Shown here: one piece after another, positions 1-7,404 of the stretch
Layout: each line of letters opens with the position of its first letter
Position numbering within the stretch: position 1 is the stretch's first letter
From: Streptomyces zinciresistens K42
GTDB taxonomy: Bacteria > Actinomycetota > Actinomycetes > Streptomycetales > Streptomycetaceae
Direction: 5' to 3'
Length of the DNA stretch: 64,000 nt
Assembly: GCF_000225525.1 (NCBI RefSeq)
Contig: NZ_AGBF01000004.1
Coordinates: 1 to 64,000, forward strand
The notes under the pieces: generated by a model
Database searches by the model: none
What the model was told of the DNA's origin: nothing
The model's input: the letters and a program-made list of their open reading frames with translations, nothing else
Program-made: the position numbers and the translations under genes

Positions 1-1257
1 GTCGACGGGGGGCTGGTCCTCGGCTCGCAGTCCCGGGGTGCGCCGGGCGATGGCGAGATCTTCCTCATGGAGGCGCTCGCAGGCGGCGAACAGCCTTCGG
101 GACATGCCAAGGTGGACCTCCGTGCCGGGGATGCGGCAGCTGAGGAAGTCGTCGAGTCCTCTGGCGTGGAGTCCGGCGCGAAGGATGTGCTGTTCGGTGT
201 CGGCCGCCTCTCCGCGTGCCTCGTCGCGCATGGCGAGAGTGAACGGGTCGTCTTCCAGGGGGGTAGTCAGCCCGGAGCGCCGGCGGCGGGAGGAGCGGTC
301 GGCGGCCACGGGTACGGCGCGCAGCTGTGTGGCGGGGACGGAGCGCAGCGCGAGGTAGGTCAGCATCTGGGCGCGTGCGGCCCCGATGAGGGCGTCGTCG
401 CTGTCCCCGAGACGGTCTTCCAAGTTGGCCGGGCCCACTGCCTCGTCGCCGGTGCTTGATTCGGCAGGGGCAAGCGGCGGCAGACCGGGGTGGAGTTCGT
501 GGTCGATCGTGAGGAACAGGTCGTCTTCGAACCTCACGGATGCTCCGACCAGCACGGTGCGGTGTGCATACGCGCCGAGCACCTGGCTGCCGGCCGCGAG
601 CTGCTCCCACCCTTCTCGGAGCTTCTTGAGCCCCACGTCGCCGCCCTTGGCCTCGATGAGCCAGTACAGCTTCTCCGTCTCGTGGCGTCCCCACAGATCG
701 GGCAGCTTCTTCTTAGGGTCCTTGAACGTCTTGAGCAGGGCGGGGACGGGGCCGCCGAGTTCGAGGTGCTCGGTCTGGCCGAGGCCCAGCAGGGAGCGGC
801 AGGCCCACTCGGTCATCGTCATGCCCAGCCGGTAGCCGGCGGCGACCTTGGCGCTGCGCTCGGTGCCGTGCGCGTACACCGGGTTCCAGGTCAGGCGCCG
901 CCCTTTCGCGCCGTCCACGGGGTGCCGGGGCGTCACGGGGTGCGCGCCGAGGTAGGCGTACAAAGGGGAGACTCGGGCGACGAGTTCCCTGTGGGCATAG
1001 CGCGGCTGGTTCTGCAGGTGCGGGGTGACGTCGCGGCCGACTTCAGTGGCTGCCTTGATGATCTCCCGCCAAGTGGTGGTCGGCGCGTACCAGCCGTCGG
1101 CGGCAGGGAACCCGTCCGATCCGGTCCACGCCGTGTGCTTGGCCGTCCGCCATTGCCGCCGGGGCTTCCTCGCAGGTCCACCCCGGAACAGGACCGGTAC
1201 GTCGAAGCTGTCGGCGTACGTCAGCGGAGGCGCGTCGGGGACTTCTGCAGGGATCAT
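1..1257 (-). CDS. Hypothetical protein, 3' end outside window
   Basis: An uninterrupted reading frame runs from ATG at 1257 to the window edge, at least 419 codons, with strong G/C third positions. I do not recognise the family. Around residues 195-210 there is a stretch with ETEKLYWLIEAKGGD, where E202 and K204 form an E-x-K pair in a predicted beta strand. This resembles the core of PD-(D/E)XK nuclease folds but is not diagnostic. The upstream ribosome site is weak (GAGTGAG). The gene diverges from the DUF317-type gene at 1487, and the 229-base gap holds a promoter-like bipartite motif. Context suggests an element-borne accessory protein. Confidence 0.75.
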   Translation of the reverse strand, partial: MIPAEVPDAPPLTYADSFDVPVLFRGGPARKPRRQWRTAKHTAWTGSDGFPAADGWYAPTTTWREIIKAATEVGRDVTPHLQNQPRYAHRELVARVSPLYAYLGAHPVTPRHPVDGAKGRRLTWNPVYAHGTERSAKVAAGYRLGMTMTEWACRSLLGLGQTEHLELGGPVPALLKTFKDPKKKLPDLWGRHETEKLYWLIEAKGGDVGLKKLREGWEQLAAGSQVLGAYAHRTVLVGASVRFEDDLFLTIDHELHPGLPPLAPAESSTGDEAVGPANLEDRLGDSDDALIGAARAQMLTYLALRSVPATQLRAVPVAADRSSRRRRSGLTTPLEDDPFTLAMRDEARGEAADTEQHILRAGLHARGLDDFLSCRIPGTEVHLGMSRRLFAACERLHEEDLAIARRTPGLRAEDQPPVD

Positions 1258-1406
1258 GCGGCTCACTCTGGCACGGCCTCTGGCCGCCACCGGAGCTGGG
1301 CACCTAGCCGGGGCGAGGGTCCGGCGGGGCCGACCGGCCATGAACCCGTCTCCGGGCCCGAGGAGAAGGATGAGCAGTTCGCCGGGGGCAGACAGGAAAG
1401 ATCGCG

Positions 1407-1444
1407 GAAGGACTGGCCAACGTGCGCGAGAGCATGTCAACGTA
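1407..1444 (-). promoter_or_regulatory. Promoter-like bipartite motif
   Basis: On the minus strand the order is ACGTTGACAT, then 17 bases, then CCAGTCCTT. TTGACA matches a -35 box and would drive the gene that starts at 1257. Nearly the same two blocks recur twice at 40.0-40.2 kb, so this is probably a shared promoter or operator rather than chance. Confidence 0.4.
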
Positions 1445-1486
1445 GACGATCTCGCAAGAAACCCCAGGTCAGAGAGGTGATAGCCC

Positions 1487-1840
1487 GTGACCGTAGCCCC
1501 CGTGAGTCCCGGTTTCTCCACCACCGTCGAAGCGCTCCGACTACGGCAGTGGCAGCTCGGTCCCGGCCAGCCGACCCTGGTTATGGACCAATTCTCCGCC
1601 GAGGACTTCCACCTGGTCGTCGATGACCGTGCGGACGTACACGTCAACAGCAAGGACGGCCGCTTCTACCTCGGCTGGTTCCCGCTCGGCCGTCCCGGCA
1701 CGGACCGCGAAGGTTGGAAGATCGCGGTCACGGGCACCGCCACGATGCCCGGTTACCAGGTCTCCTTCGACGTCGAGACGCCGGCCGACATCGTTGCCGC
1801 AGCCGTAGCCCGTGTACTGGAGACTTCACGCCTCCTCTGA
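1487..1840 (+). CDS. DUF317 (SPDY) domain protein
   Basis: A 117-residue soluble protein with a GTG start preceded by AGAGAGG. The pattern NSKDGRFYLGWFP, then GWKIAV, then YQVSFDVETPADIVAAAVARVLE matches the single-domain form of the DUF317/SPDY family. That family is common on Streptomyces plasmids and integrative elements, and its biochemical role is unknown. The gene leads a short plus-strand run with the 96-residue protein at 1932 and the two-domain DUF317 protein at 2238, so the three are probably co-expressed. The family call is from recalled pattern only. Confidence 0.75.
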   Translation: MTVAPVSPGFSTTVEALRLRQWQLGPGQPTLVMDQFSAEDFHLVVDDRADVHVNSKDGRFYLGWFPLGRPGTDREGWKIAVTGTATMPGYQVSFDVETPADIVAAAVARVLETSRLL

Positions 1841-1931
1841 CCTTGCGAGGACTGCCCGCTCACAAGCCGCCGGCCGAACCGAGCGCCGGCCGCTCTCCCT
1901 TCCCTCGTTCTCTCGCCCCAAGGAGATGCTC

Positions 1932-2222
1932 GTGACGTCCTCGGAAATGACCGTCGCCGACCTCATCGAACTGCTCGCAGCCTGCGACCCAAGTGCTCCG
2001 GTGCGCCAGGCCATGAACCCCTTCTTTCCGATGGCCCATCGCTTGGCACAGGTCCTGCAAGCGGTCGACGAGACCGGCCGGACCGTCGTCTACCTCGCCG
2101 AAGGACGCGAGGAAGACGCACAGCTCGGTCACCTGCCGCCCGAAGTCGCCATCGAGCTGACGTGGCAGGGCCCCGTCCAGGCGCCGCCGCGCCGCCCCCG
2201 CCGCCGCGCCGGCGGCAACTAG
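1932..2222 (+). CDS. Small hypothetical protein between DUF317 genes
   Basis: I do not recognise this 96-residue protein. GTG at 1932 is preferred because AAGGAG ends at 1925, giving normal spacing; the in-frame ATG at 1926 touches the ribosome site. The N-terminal half looks helical (SEMTVADLIELLAACDPSAPV). A central segment (GRTVVYLAEGREEDAQL) is strand-like, and the end is a basic tail, PPRRPRRRAGGN. The residues DPSAPVRQAMNPFFPMAHRLAQV recall small Streptomyces proteins found next to DUF317 genes. It is probably co-transcribed with both flanking genes. Confidence 0.65.
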   Translation: MTSSEMTVADLIELLAACDPSAPVRQAMNPFFPMAHRLAQVLQAVDETGRTVVYLAEGREEDAQLGHLPPEVAIELTWQGPVQAPPRRPRRRAGGN

Positions 2223-2237
2223 AAACGCACCGAGCCT

Positions 2238-3044
2238 TTGGAGGCGCCCCTGTACTCCCACCTTCAGCCCGACCCGTCGGCCCCACCCGCATTCTGGGTC
2301 GGCCCCCGCCACCTGGCAGGTGACGACGGGCGCCCGTACGACGCTGTCGCCGACGCTCTCGCGGGCCTGGGCTGGACAAGCCTGACGATCGTCCGCGGAC
2401 GGCATGAGCCGGACGAGGCGGAGCAGGACCGTCAGGTCCTGCGCAGCATCGTCCTGCACATCAGCCCCGACGGCCTGCGCTGGGCCCAGTGGTGCATGGC
2501 CGACGAGCCGTTCCACCTGGGTGCACTGCCGATCGCCTGGCAGATCTCCGCCCGTGACGAGACGACCAGCCTCGCTGGTTGGTCGGCCTACTTCACCCGC
2601 GACGTTCCCGGCGAGGCCGTTGCCGACTTCCTCCTCGCCCTCGACGCCCACGAACAGCCCACCGTGCCTCTGGCTGGCGCCGAGGTGGTCCTGGACGCCG
2701 TCGCCACCCAGGGATGGTTCCGCGACATCGACGAGCCCCAAGCCGCGGCGATGGATCCGACGGGCGCCTCGCACATCAGCCTTGGCGAGGTGCCGCCCCT
2801 CATCCAGGACGGCGACCCGCGCGTCCTGGTCACCGAAGCTGACGAAGTGGGCCCGGCCGGATGGCAGACATGGTCCGAGCCCGTACTCGGCGCGCCCTAC
2901 CTGTGGGTGGCCTCGTTCGCCGCCGGCGTGCCGCACGATCTCGTCGCCGCCTTCGCCACCTCCCTCAGCTCGACCGCACCGGTCCTGCGCCGGGTGCTGC
3001 CCGAAGCCACCCAGGAGCGGCTTCTGCGCGCGCCGGCCACCTGA
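2238..3044 (+). CDS. Two-repeat DUF317 domain protein
   Basis: A 268-residue soluble protein containing two copies of the DUF317/SPDY pattern. The first is near residues 18-140 (HLAGDDGRPYDAVADALAGLGW ... AWQISARDE ... WSAYFTRDVPGEAVADFLLAL). The second is near 150-262 (WFRDIDEPQAAAMDP ... VASFAAGVPHDLVAAFATSL). Family function is unknown; it is typical of actinobacterial plasmids and integrative elements. The listed start is TTG at 2238. CTG at 2250 is an alternative, better spaced from GGAGG at 2240-2244. A strong hairpin follows the stop codon. Confidence 0.8.
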   Translation: MEAPLYSHLQPDPSAPPAFWVGPRHLAGDDGRPYDAVADALAGLGWTSLTIVRGRHEPDEAEQDRQVLRSIVLHISPDGLRWAQWCMADEPFHLGALPIAWQISARDETTSLAGWSAYFTRDVPGEAVADFLLALDAHEQPTVPLAGAEVVLDAVATQGWFRDIDEPQAAAMDPTGASHISLGEVPPLIQDGDPRVLVTEADEVGPAGWQTWSEPVLGAPYLWVASFAAGVPHDLVAAFATSLSSTAPVLRRVLPEATQERLLRAPAT

Positions 3045-3062
3045 CCGTCTCGCCGTACCGAA

Positions 3063-3095
3063 GCCCGGCGCCCTCCCCGGTGGAGGGCGCCGGGC
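3063..3095 (+). terminator. Hairpin terminator after DUF317 gene
   Basis: A perfect 14-base stem (3063-3076 with 3082-3095) and a 5-base loop lie 18 bases after the stop at 3044, followed by TTCG. This is a typical GC-rich Streptomyces terminator. Confidence 0.75.
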
Positions 3096-3129
3096 CTTCG
3101 TGCTTCCCGGACACCGTCGTCCCATCTGC

Positions 3130-3189
3130 CCCGTAAACGCACTGCTGCCTCCGACCTTCCCGGGTCGGAGGCAGCAGTGCGTTTACGGG
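3130..3189. terminator. 27-base perfect inverted repeat between convergent genes
   Basis: The arms 3130-3156 and 3163-3189 are perfectly complementary over 27 bases with a 6-base loop (TTCCCG). It lies between the DUF317 gene and the oppositely oriented lipoprotein gene, whose stop codon is at 3196. It most likely works as a bidirectional terminator, although the stem is unusually long and perfect. Confidence 0.7.
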
Positions 3190-3195
3190 AATAGA

Positions 3196-3891
3196 TCAGG
3201 GCGTTGCGGTGGCCTTGGCGAGGGCCCGATCGAGGTGGCGGTCGACGAGGGCCGGAGAGCCGGAGACGACGAGCAGCAGGCTGCCGTCGCGGATCGCGGT
3301 CTGCTTGAGGACCGTGCTTCGTCCCTCGGCGGTGAAGGTCAGGAGCTGGCTCCACTGCTCATCACCGCGGTCGTGGGGTGCGGGCAGCTTCTGGGTGGCG
3401 ATGTCGATCGGGGCGCTGCCCGCGAGGACTTGATAGTTCGGGCAGCCGGTCATGGCGTCGAAGATCCGGTTGGTGCCGTCGGACAGCTTCGTCGGGCTGT
3501 CGCTGTAGAGCTCCTCGGAGATCTCCGAGGAACTGCTGCCGTAGGTGAAGTCGGCCTTCGCCTTGTGCGGGAAGGTGAGGGTGCCGCCGGTCGCCGCGTC
3601 GCCGCCCAGCTCGCTCAGCGCGGGGCAGCCGAGGACGGTGGCATCGTCGTGCTGACCCGCACGCTGCGGCTTAGGCCGGTAGCCGCTGCCGAGGTCAGCC
3701 TCGGTGAGCAGACGGGACACCAGCGCGGCCGAGGTAAGCGTGGCCGGTTCGCGGTGAGCGTCGGCCGGCTTACCGGTTCGGCTGGAGGAGGCGGTCTGCT
3801 GGTCAGCTCCGCCGGTCTCGGGGGAGCAGGCGGGCAGGGCGAGGAGGGCGGCGGTGATGCCGAGGGCGGTGGTGGCGACGCGAACGCGCAT
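3196..3891 (-). CDS. Putative secreted lipoprotein
   Basis: A 231-residue protein with a classic lipoprotein signal: basic MRVRVATT, a hydrophobic core ALGITAALLA, then lipobox LPAC with the acceptor Cys at about residue 22. The mature part starts with a Ser/Thr/Gly-rich linker followed by a roughly 180-residue domain containing two further cysteines (LGCPAL and TGCPNY) that could form a disulfide. It is expected to be anchored to the outer face of the membrane. I cannot name the domain; it has the look of Streptomyces sensor-type lipoproteins. It lies beside the mobilization genes on the same strand, 78 bases downstream of the zinc-ribbon gene. Confidence 0.8.
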   Translation of the reverse strand: MRVRVATTALGITAALLALPACSPETGGADQQTASSSRTGKPADAHREPATLTSAALVSRLLTEADLGSGYRPKPQRAGQHDDATVLGCPALSELGGDAATGGTLTFPHKAKADFTYGSSSSEISEELYSDSPTKLSDGTNRIFDAMTGCPNYQVLAGSAPIDIATQKLPAPHDRGDEQWSQLLTFTAEGRSTVLKQTAIRDGSLLLVVSGSPALVDRHLDRALAKATATP

Positions 3892-3969
3892 GACGGAACT
3901 GACCCCTTGGTGCTAGTGACGGGTGGTCAGTGCGGGCCCGGGGGCCCGGTGGGGTCGTAGGGGTGGTGG

Positions 3970-4539
3970 TCAGTGCCCGAGGTGGCGCAGGCAGTCCTCG
4001 AACGTTTCGTGCGTCGCGTCCGCCGGTCCGCTGTTGCGGTTGTACCAGGCGGTGTCCAGGCGGGTCTCCCGCTGCTGGTGGCCGGCCCGGCACCGCAGCC
4101 AGATCTCGTCTCGGGTGGAGAGGATGAGCCAGTCCCGGTAGGCCCCGCACTCGGCACAGGCGGTCATCTCACCATCGACAACCAAGGGCTGCTTCCAGGG
4201 CATCATCTTGCCCTCGACCTGATCGTGGCTCGGCACGCGCAGCTCCGGCGGAAGGAAGTCCGGTGCCGCAGCGGTCGGCTCGTCGCTCTGCGGTGCGTCC
4301 GTCGGCGCCCTGTTCCACGGCGGCATCTGGTTGTGTCGTGCGACCAGCTCGGCGAGCTGCCGCTCCACTTCGCTCGGCCCCTTGGCCCGGCGGCGTATGC
4401 GGTGAAACACCCTGGCGCCCTCCTCTGCCTCGTCACCTCGTCCTGCGCGCCTCATGATCGTGCCCGACGCCCCCGCCGGTTTCAATTCACAAAGTTCACA
4501 GTCTCCTCCGGCCAGGTCAGCAGGGGCGCTTGGGCGCAT
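3970..4539 (-). CDS. Hypothetical protein with zinc-ribbon-like motif
   Basis: A 189-residue frame, or 162 residues from the internal ATG at 4455; neither start has a convincing ribosome site. The upper start falls 10 bases after the relaxase stop codon. The C-terminal third carries CAECGAYRDW and then WLRCRAGH, a C-x2-C ... C-x2-H arrangement that may bind one zinc ion. The middle is Pro-rich with a charged helical N-terminus. Position at the end of the mobilization operon suggests an accessory transfer or regulatory role, but I do not recognise the family. Confidence 0.65.
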   Translation of the reverse strand: MRPSAPADLAGGDCELCELKPAGASGTIMRRAGRGDEAEEGARVFHRIRRRAKGPSEVERQLAELVARHNQMPPWNRAPTDAPQSDEPTAAAPDFLPPELRVPSHDQVEGKMMPWKQPLVVDGEMTACAECGAYRDWLILSTRDEIWLRCRAGHQQRETRLDTAWYNRNSGPADATHETFEDCLRHLGH

Positions 4540-4548
4540 CGAGCGGGC

Positions 4549-6282
4549 CTAACGGACCGGCCGGGCGGCGTCTTCGCCGTTCCGTCGCTTGCCGGGCGCG
4601 GGGCGGCTCGTCGCCGTCCCGCGCTTCGTGGACCGGGTGGTTGTGGTGCCCGTCTCGGGCAGACGGGAGGCGTCGGCGGGCAGGTTTGCGGCTCGCCGCA
4701 TCCGCCACACGAGCACGTCGCTGACGGACTCCGCGGTGCCGAGTTCACGCCCAGCGGCAACCTCGGGGAGCAGAGCGGCCGGGTCGTAGCCGGCGGCATC
4801 GGCTTCCGCGATGGTGGCGGCCAGGGCGTACCAGCCGGGCTCCGCGAGGACCTGTTCGGCCAGATCCGGCAGGGCCTCGCGCAGCAGCGCGGTCTGGCGC
4901 TGGAGCATCGGCCGACTCAGGCGCCGACCGCGCTCGTAGAGAATCCCGAGGGGCTGCGCGGCGGCGGCCTGGTAGGCGGCGCGCAGGTGATGAGCGGCTC
5001 GGGTGGCGGCCTCGGCCTGCTGGGCATGTCCCTTGCGAGCATGCCAGTGCGCGGCGGCCGTGATCAGGAAGAACAGCATGTCGATCGCCATCGCCGTGGT
5101 GGCGGCGTCCTCACCGCGGCCGAGCGCCGGGCCGCCCTGGACGAGTTCGCGAGCGGCCTGCCGTAGAGCGCGATCGTGGCCCCGTACGGCGCGGACGTGG
5201 GAGCGCGAGGCTCGCTCAAAAGCTGTTGCCGCGTCGCGCAGTTCGCGGCGGGTGTGGGCGGCGGACGTTTTCGCGAGGGCATCCAGGACCTCGCCGGCCG
5301 CGGCGATGTGGGCGGCGGCGACCGCGTCCTCGTCGTGCTCGAAGACGAGCACGGCTTGCCACGCGGCCGAGGCCGTTCCGCGGCGGGCAGCGGCCGGACC
5401 GTCCGGCCCCGGACGGATCGCGTCGTTCTTGGGGGGAGCCGGGGCGTCGGCGGACCAGCGTTCGCGGATGCGGGGCAGCGACAGATCGGGAGCCAGACGG
5501 GCGCCAGGGTAGAAGACCGGCTCGCCGTCCTTGTTCAGGTCGTCGGGTAGCGCAACTTTGTATCCGAGCAGGTCGCCGGAGGGTGCGGCGCGCTTTCGGA
5601 TCAGGAGGCCGGCGGCGGCGAGCCGGTCGAAGAACTCTTCGTCGCTGCGCGCGCCGCTTACCGCGCGTCGTACGGCTTCGCGTAGTTCCTCGCGGGCGGT
5701 GCGCTCGCGGCCCTGCCGCTCGGCCTTGTGGCGTTCGGCGCTGGTGGGACGCTTCGCTGCGGTGCCGTCGCCGGGGGCGACCTGGTGGAGGCCGAGTTCC
5801 TTCTCGATGAGGCGGGCTTCGGCCTGGGCGCGGGAGCCGGAGCGAAAGTCGTCGGGTCGGTGGCCGTCCTCGGTGACGAGGGTGGCGACGATGTGGATGT
5901 GATCGTCGGCGTGGCGCACGGCGGCCCAGCGGCAGCCGGATTGTCCCTCACCCGGGTCAATGCCCGTAGCGGCGACGATGCGACGGGCGATGCCTGCCCA
6001 TTCCTCGTCGGTCAGGATCCGGTCGCCCGGGTCGGCTCGTACAGAGGTGTGCCAGACGTGCTTGGCCGGGCGGGCGTGCTTGGCCAGGGCCATCATCGGC
6101 TGGTCCAGGAGCCGCTGGAGGTCGGTGAGGGTGGCGTTCGGGTCGCGTCCGGGGTCCGGGGACATGCCGTCGAAGGAGGCGACGAGGTGGGGGTCGGTGT
6201 GGTCCTCGTGCTTGCCGGTGTCGTAGAGGTAGTAGAGGAGACCTCGGGTGTCCGACCCGGACGGGTTGACGCTGGGGATCAT
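4549..6282 (-). CDS. Relaxase / mobilization nuclease
   Basis: A 577-residue protein with relaxase hallmarks. Candidate catalytic tyrosines are at residues 17-18 (GLLYYLYDTGKHEDH). The metal-binding histidine motif RHADDHIHIVATLV places H124, H128 and H130 together. The likely role is to nick the transfer origin and remain bound to the 5' end of the strand moved to the recipient. The C-terminal part is long, helical and Ala-rich (about 190-577), plausibly an oligomerization or coupling region. ATG at 6282 was chosen because it overlaps the stop codon of the MobC-like gene (ATGA). The frame extends far upstream, but those codons are low quality and overlap that gene. Confidence 0.85.
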   Translation of the reverse strand: MIPSVNPSGSDTRGLLYYLYDTGKHEDHTDPHLVASFDGMSPDPGRDPNATLTDLQRLLDQPMMALAKHARPAKHVWHTSVRADPGDRILTDEEWAGIARRIVAATGIDPGEGQSGCRWAAVRHADDHIHIVATLVTEDGHRPDDFRSGSRAQAEARLIEKELGLHQVAPGDGTAAKRPTSAERHKAERQGRERTAREELREAVRRAVSGARSDEEFFDRLAAAGLLIRKRAAPSGDLLGYKVALPDDLNKDGEPVFYPGARLAPDLSLPRIRERWSADAPAPPKNDAIRPGPDGPAAARRGTASAAWQAVLVFEHDEDAVAAAHIAAAGEVLDALAKTSAAHTRRELRDAATAFERASRSHVRAVRGHDRALRQAARELVQGGPALGRGEDAATTAMAIDMLFFLITAAAHWHARKGHAQQAEAATRAAHHLRAAYQAAAAQPLGILYERGRRLSRPMLQRQTALLREALPDLAEQVLAEPGWYALAATIAEADAAGYDPAALLPEVAAGRELGTAESVSDVLVWRMRRAANLPADASRLPETGTTTTRSTKRGTATSRPAPGKRRNGEDAARPVR

Positions 6283-6896
6283 GAGCCGTGGTGCTCGATC
6301 AGCCGAGCGGCGGCCTGGTGGGCGGTGTCGGCGGCACGCCGAACGGCGGCGATGGCCGCTTCGAGGTGAGGAACGTCCACGCCGGAGTTGAGCGCTTTGA
6401 CTGCCTGGTTGAGGTTGCTGCCGGCCCAGCCGAGCCGACGCCGGCTGTCGAACAGGGCGGTGATCACCTCGCGTTCGTCGGCGATCTCTGCACTGGTACG
6501 GCTGAGGTCGCGGGCAGCGGCGAGCGCGGAACGCGCGAGGAACCCGGCGACGGATAGATTGCACTGGGCGGCGGCGGACTTGATCAAGGCGTACTCGTCT
6601 TCGTTGAATCGTGTGGCGGGCTGACGCAGGCGCTTCTTGGCGGGCGGCTGACGCGGTCGCTGACGAGCGCGCTGTCGGCGGGCGCGCGGCTCGCTCTGCT
6701 TCTCCTCCTGCCCCGGCTTCGATCCGCCCCCGGTCGAAGCCCGAAGGACCTGCGCCCCCCGGTGCAGGTCCTCTCCCGCCCCCTCGGGGGCGGGTTCGGC
6801 GGAAGCTATGCTTCCGCCCCAACTTGCTCGCCCCGAGACCGAGTTGGAGCCACGATCAGGTTCCGGGGTGGTGCCGTTCTTGGGTGCGTTCGTCAT
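6279..6896 (-). CDS. mobC: MobC-like relaxosome accessory protein
   Basis: A 205-residue protein whose N-terminal 100 residues are a Pro/Gly/Arg-rich linker. The C-terminal domain (about 105-205) fits MobC-type ribbon-helix-helix proteins: ATRFNEDEYALIKSAAAQCNLSVAGFLARSALAAAR, followed by LGWAGSNLNQAVKALNSG. MobC proteins bind the transfer origin and help the relaxase open the DNA. Its stop overlaps the relaxase start and its own start overlaps the upstream stop (both ATGA), giving strong translational coupling. ATG at 6896 is chosen over the longer frame on that basis. Confidence 0.85.
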   Translation of the reverse strand: MTNAPKNGTTPEPDRGSNSVSGRASWGGSIASAEPAPEGAGEDLHRGAQVLRASTGGGSKPGQEEKQSEPRARRQRARQRPRQPPAKKRLRQPATRFNEDEYALIKSAAAQCNLSVAGFLARSALAAARDLSRTSAEIADEREVITALFDSRRRLGWAGSNLNQAVKALNSGVDVPHLEAAIAAVRRAADTAHQAAARLIEHHGS

Positions 6897-7129
6897 TGAG
6901 ATTCGGGCCTCGTAGAGCGGGTGCGTTGCTGGATGGTTGCGGCCAGCGCGAGAACTTCGGCTGGGCTGGCAAGGACGCGAACCGGTCGGTTGGGACGGTC
7001 CTGGACGAGCCACTGCCCGGTCGGCGTGAGGACGACGGCGTGGAGGAGTTGCCGGCGGACCAAGACATCCGCCCAGGCACCGGCCTCGGCGGTGGTGGGC
7101 CCGGAAAAGCGAGGGGGACGAGGAATCAT
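6893..7129 (-). CDS. Small hypothetical protein upstream of mobC
   Basis: A 78-residue protein starting at ATG 7129 with a near-perfect ribosome site (GGAGG, spaced by TACGCC). The sequence reads MIPRPPRFSGPTTAEAGAWAD, then VLTPTGQWLVQDRPNRPVRVLASPAEVLALAATIQQ. It looks like a compact alpha/beta fold. The stop overlaps the mobC start by ATGA, so it belongs to the mobilization operon. I do not recognise the family; similar short proteins occur upstream of relaxase genes in Streptomyces elements. Confidence 0.75.
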   Translation of the reverse strand: MIPRPPRFSGPTTAEAGAWADVLVRRQLLHAVVLTPTGQWLVQDRPNRPVRVLASPAEVLALAATIQQRTRSTRPESQ

Positions 7130-7212
7130 GGCGTACCTCCTAAGCGGGGCGGTGGCCCGGCGTGGAGCCGGGCCACTTTTACGGATACGGGCCTTTGCTG
7201 GGATTTGCCGGT

Positions 7213-7404
7213 TCAGCCGCATTCGGGGCAGCGTCCGACGTGGCTGTTGAGCGCGCGGGCCATCCGCTGTTTCGCCGAGGCTGCCTGCTTCGCGCTGGAC
7301 TTCGCCGCCGGCCTGCCCGCATGCCGCTCGGAGTGAGCGAGCATGAATCCGATCTCGCGCTCGTACTCGGCGCGGACCGTCTTGAACTGGTGGCAGGTCT
7401 TCAT
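7213..7404 (-). CDS. Small Cys-containing hypothetical protein
   Basis: A 63-residue, Lys/Ala-rich, probably helical protein ending in GRCPECG, a C-x2-C knuckle at the extreme C-terminus; another Cys is at residue 4. ATG at 7404 overlaps the stop of the upstream membrane-protein gene (ATGA) and has a GAGGAG ribosome site. It may be a DNA-binding or structural accessory protein of the transfer operon. The family was not recognised. Confidence 0.65.
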   Translation of the reverse strand: MKTCHQFKTVRAEYEREIGFMLAHSERHAGRPAAKSSAKQAASAKQRMARALNSHVGRCPECG

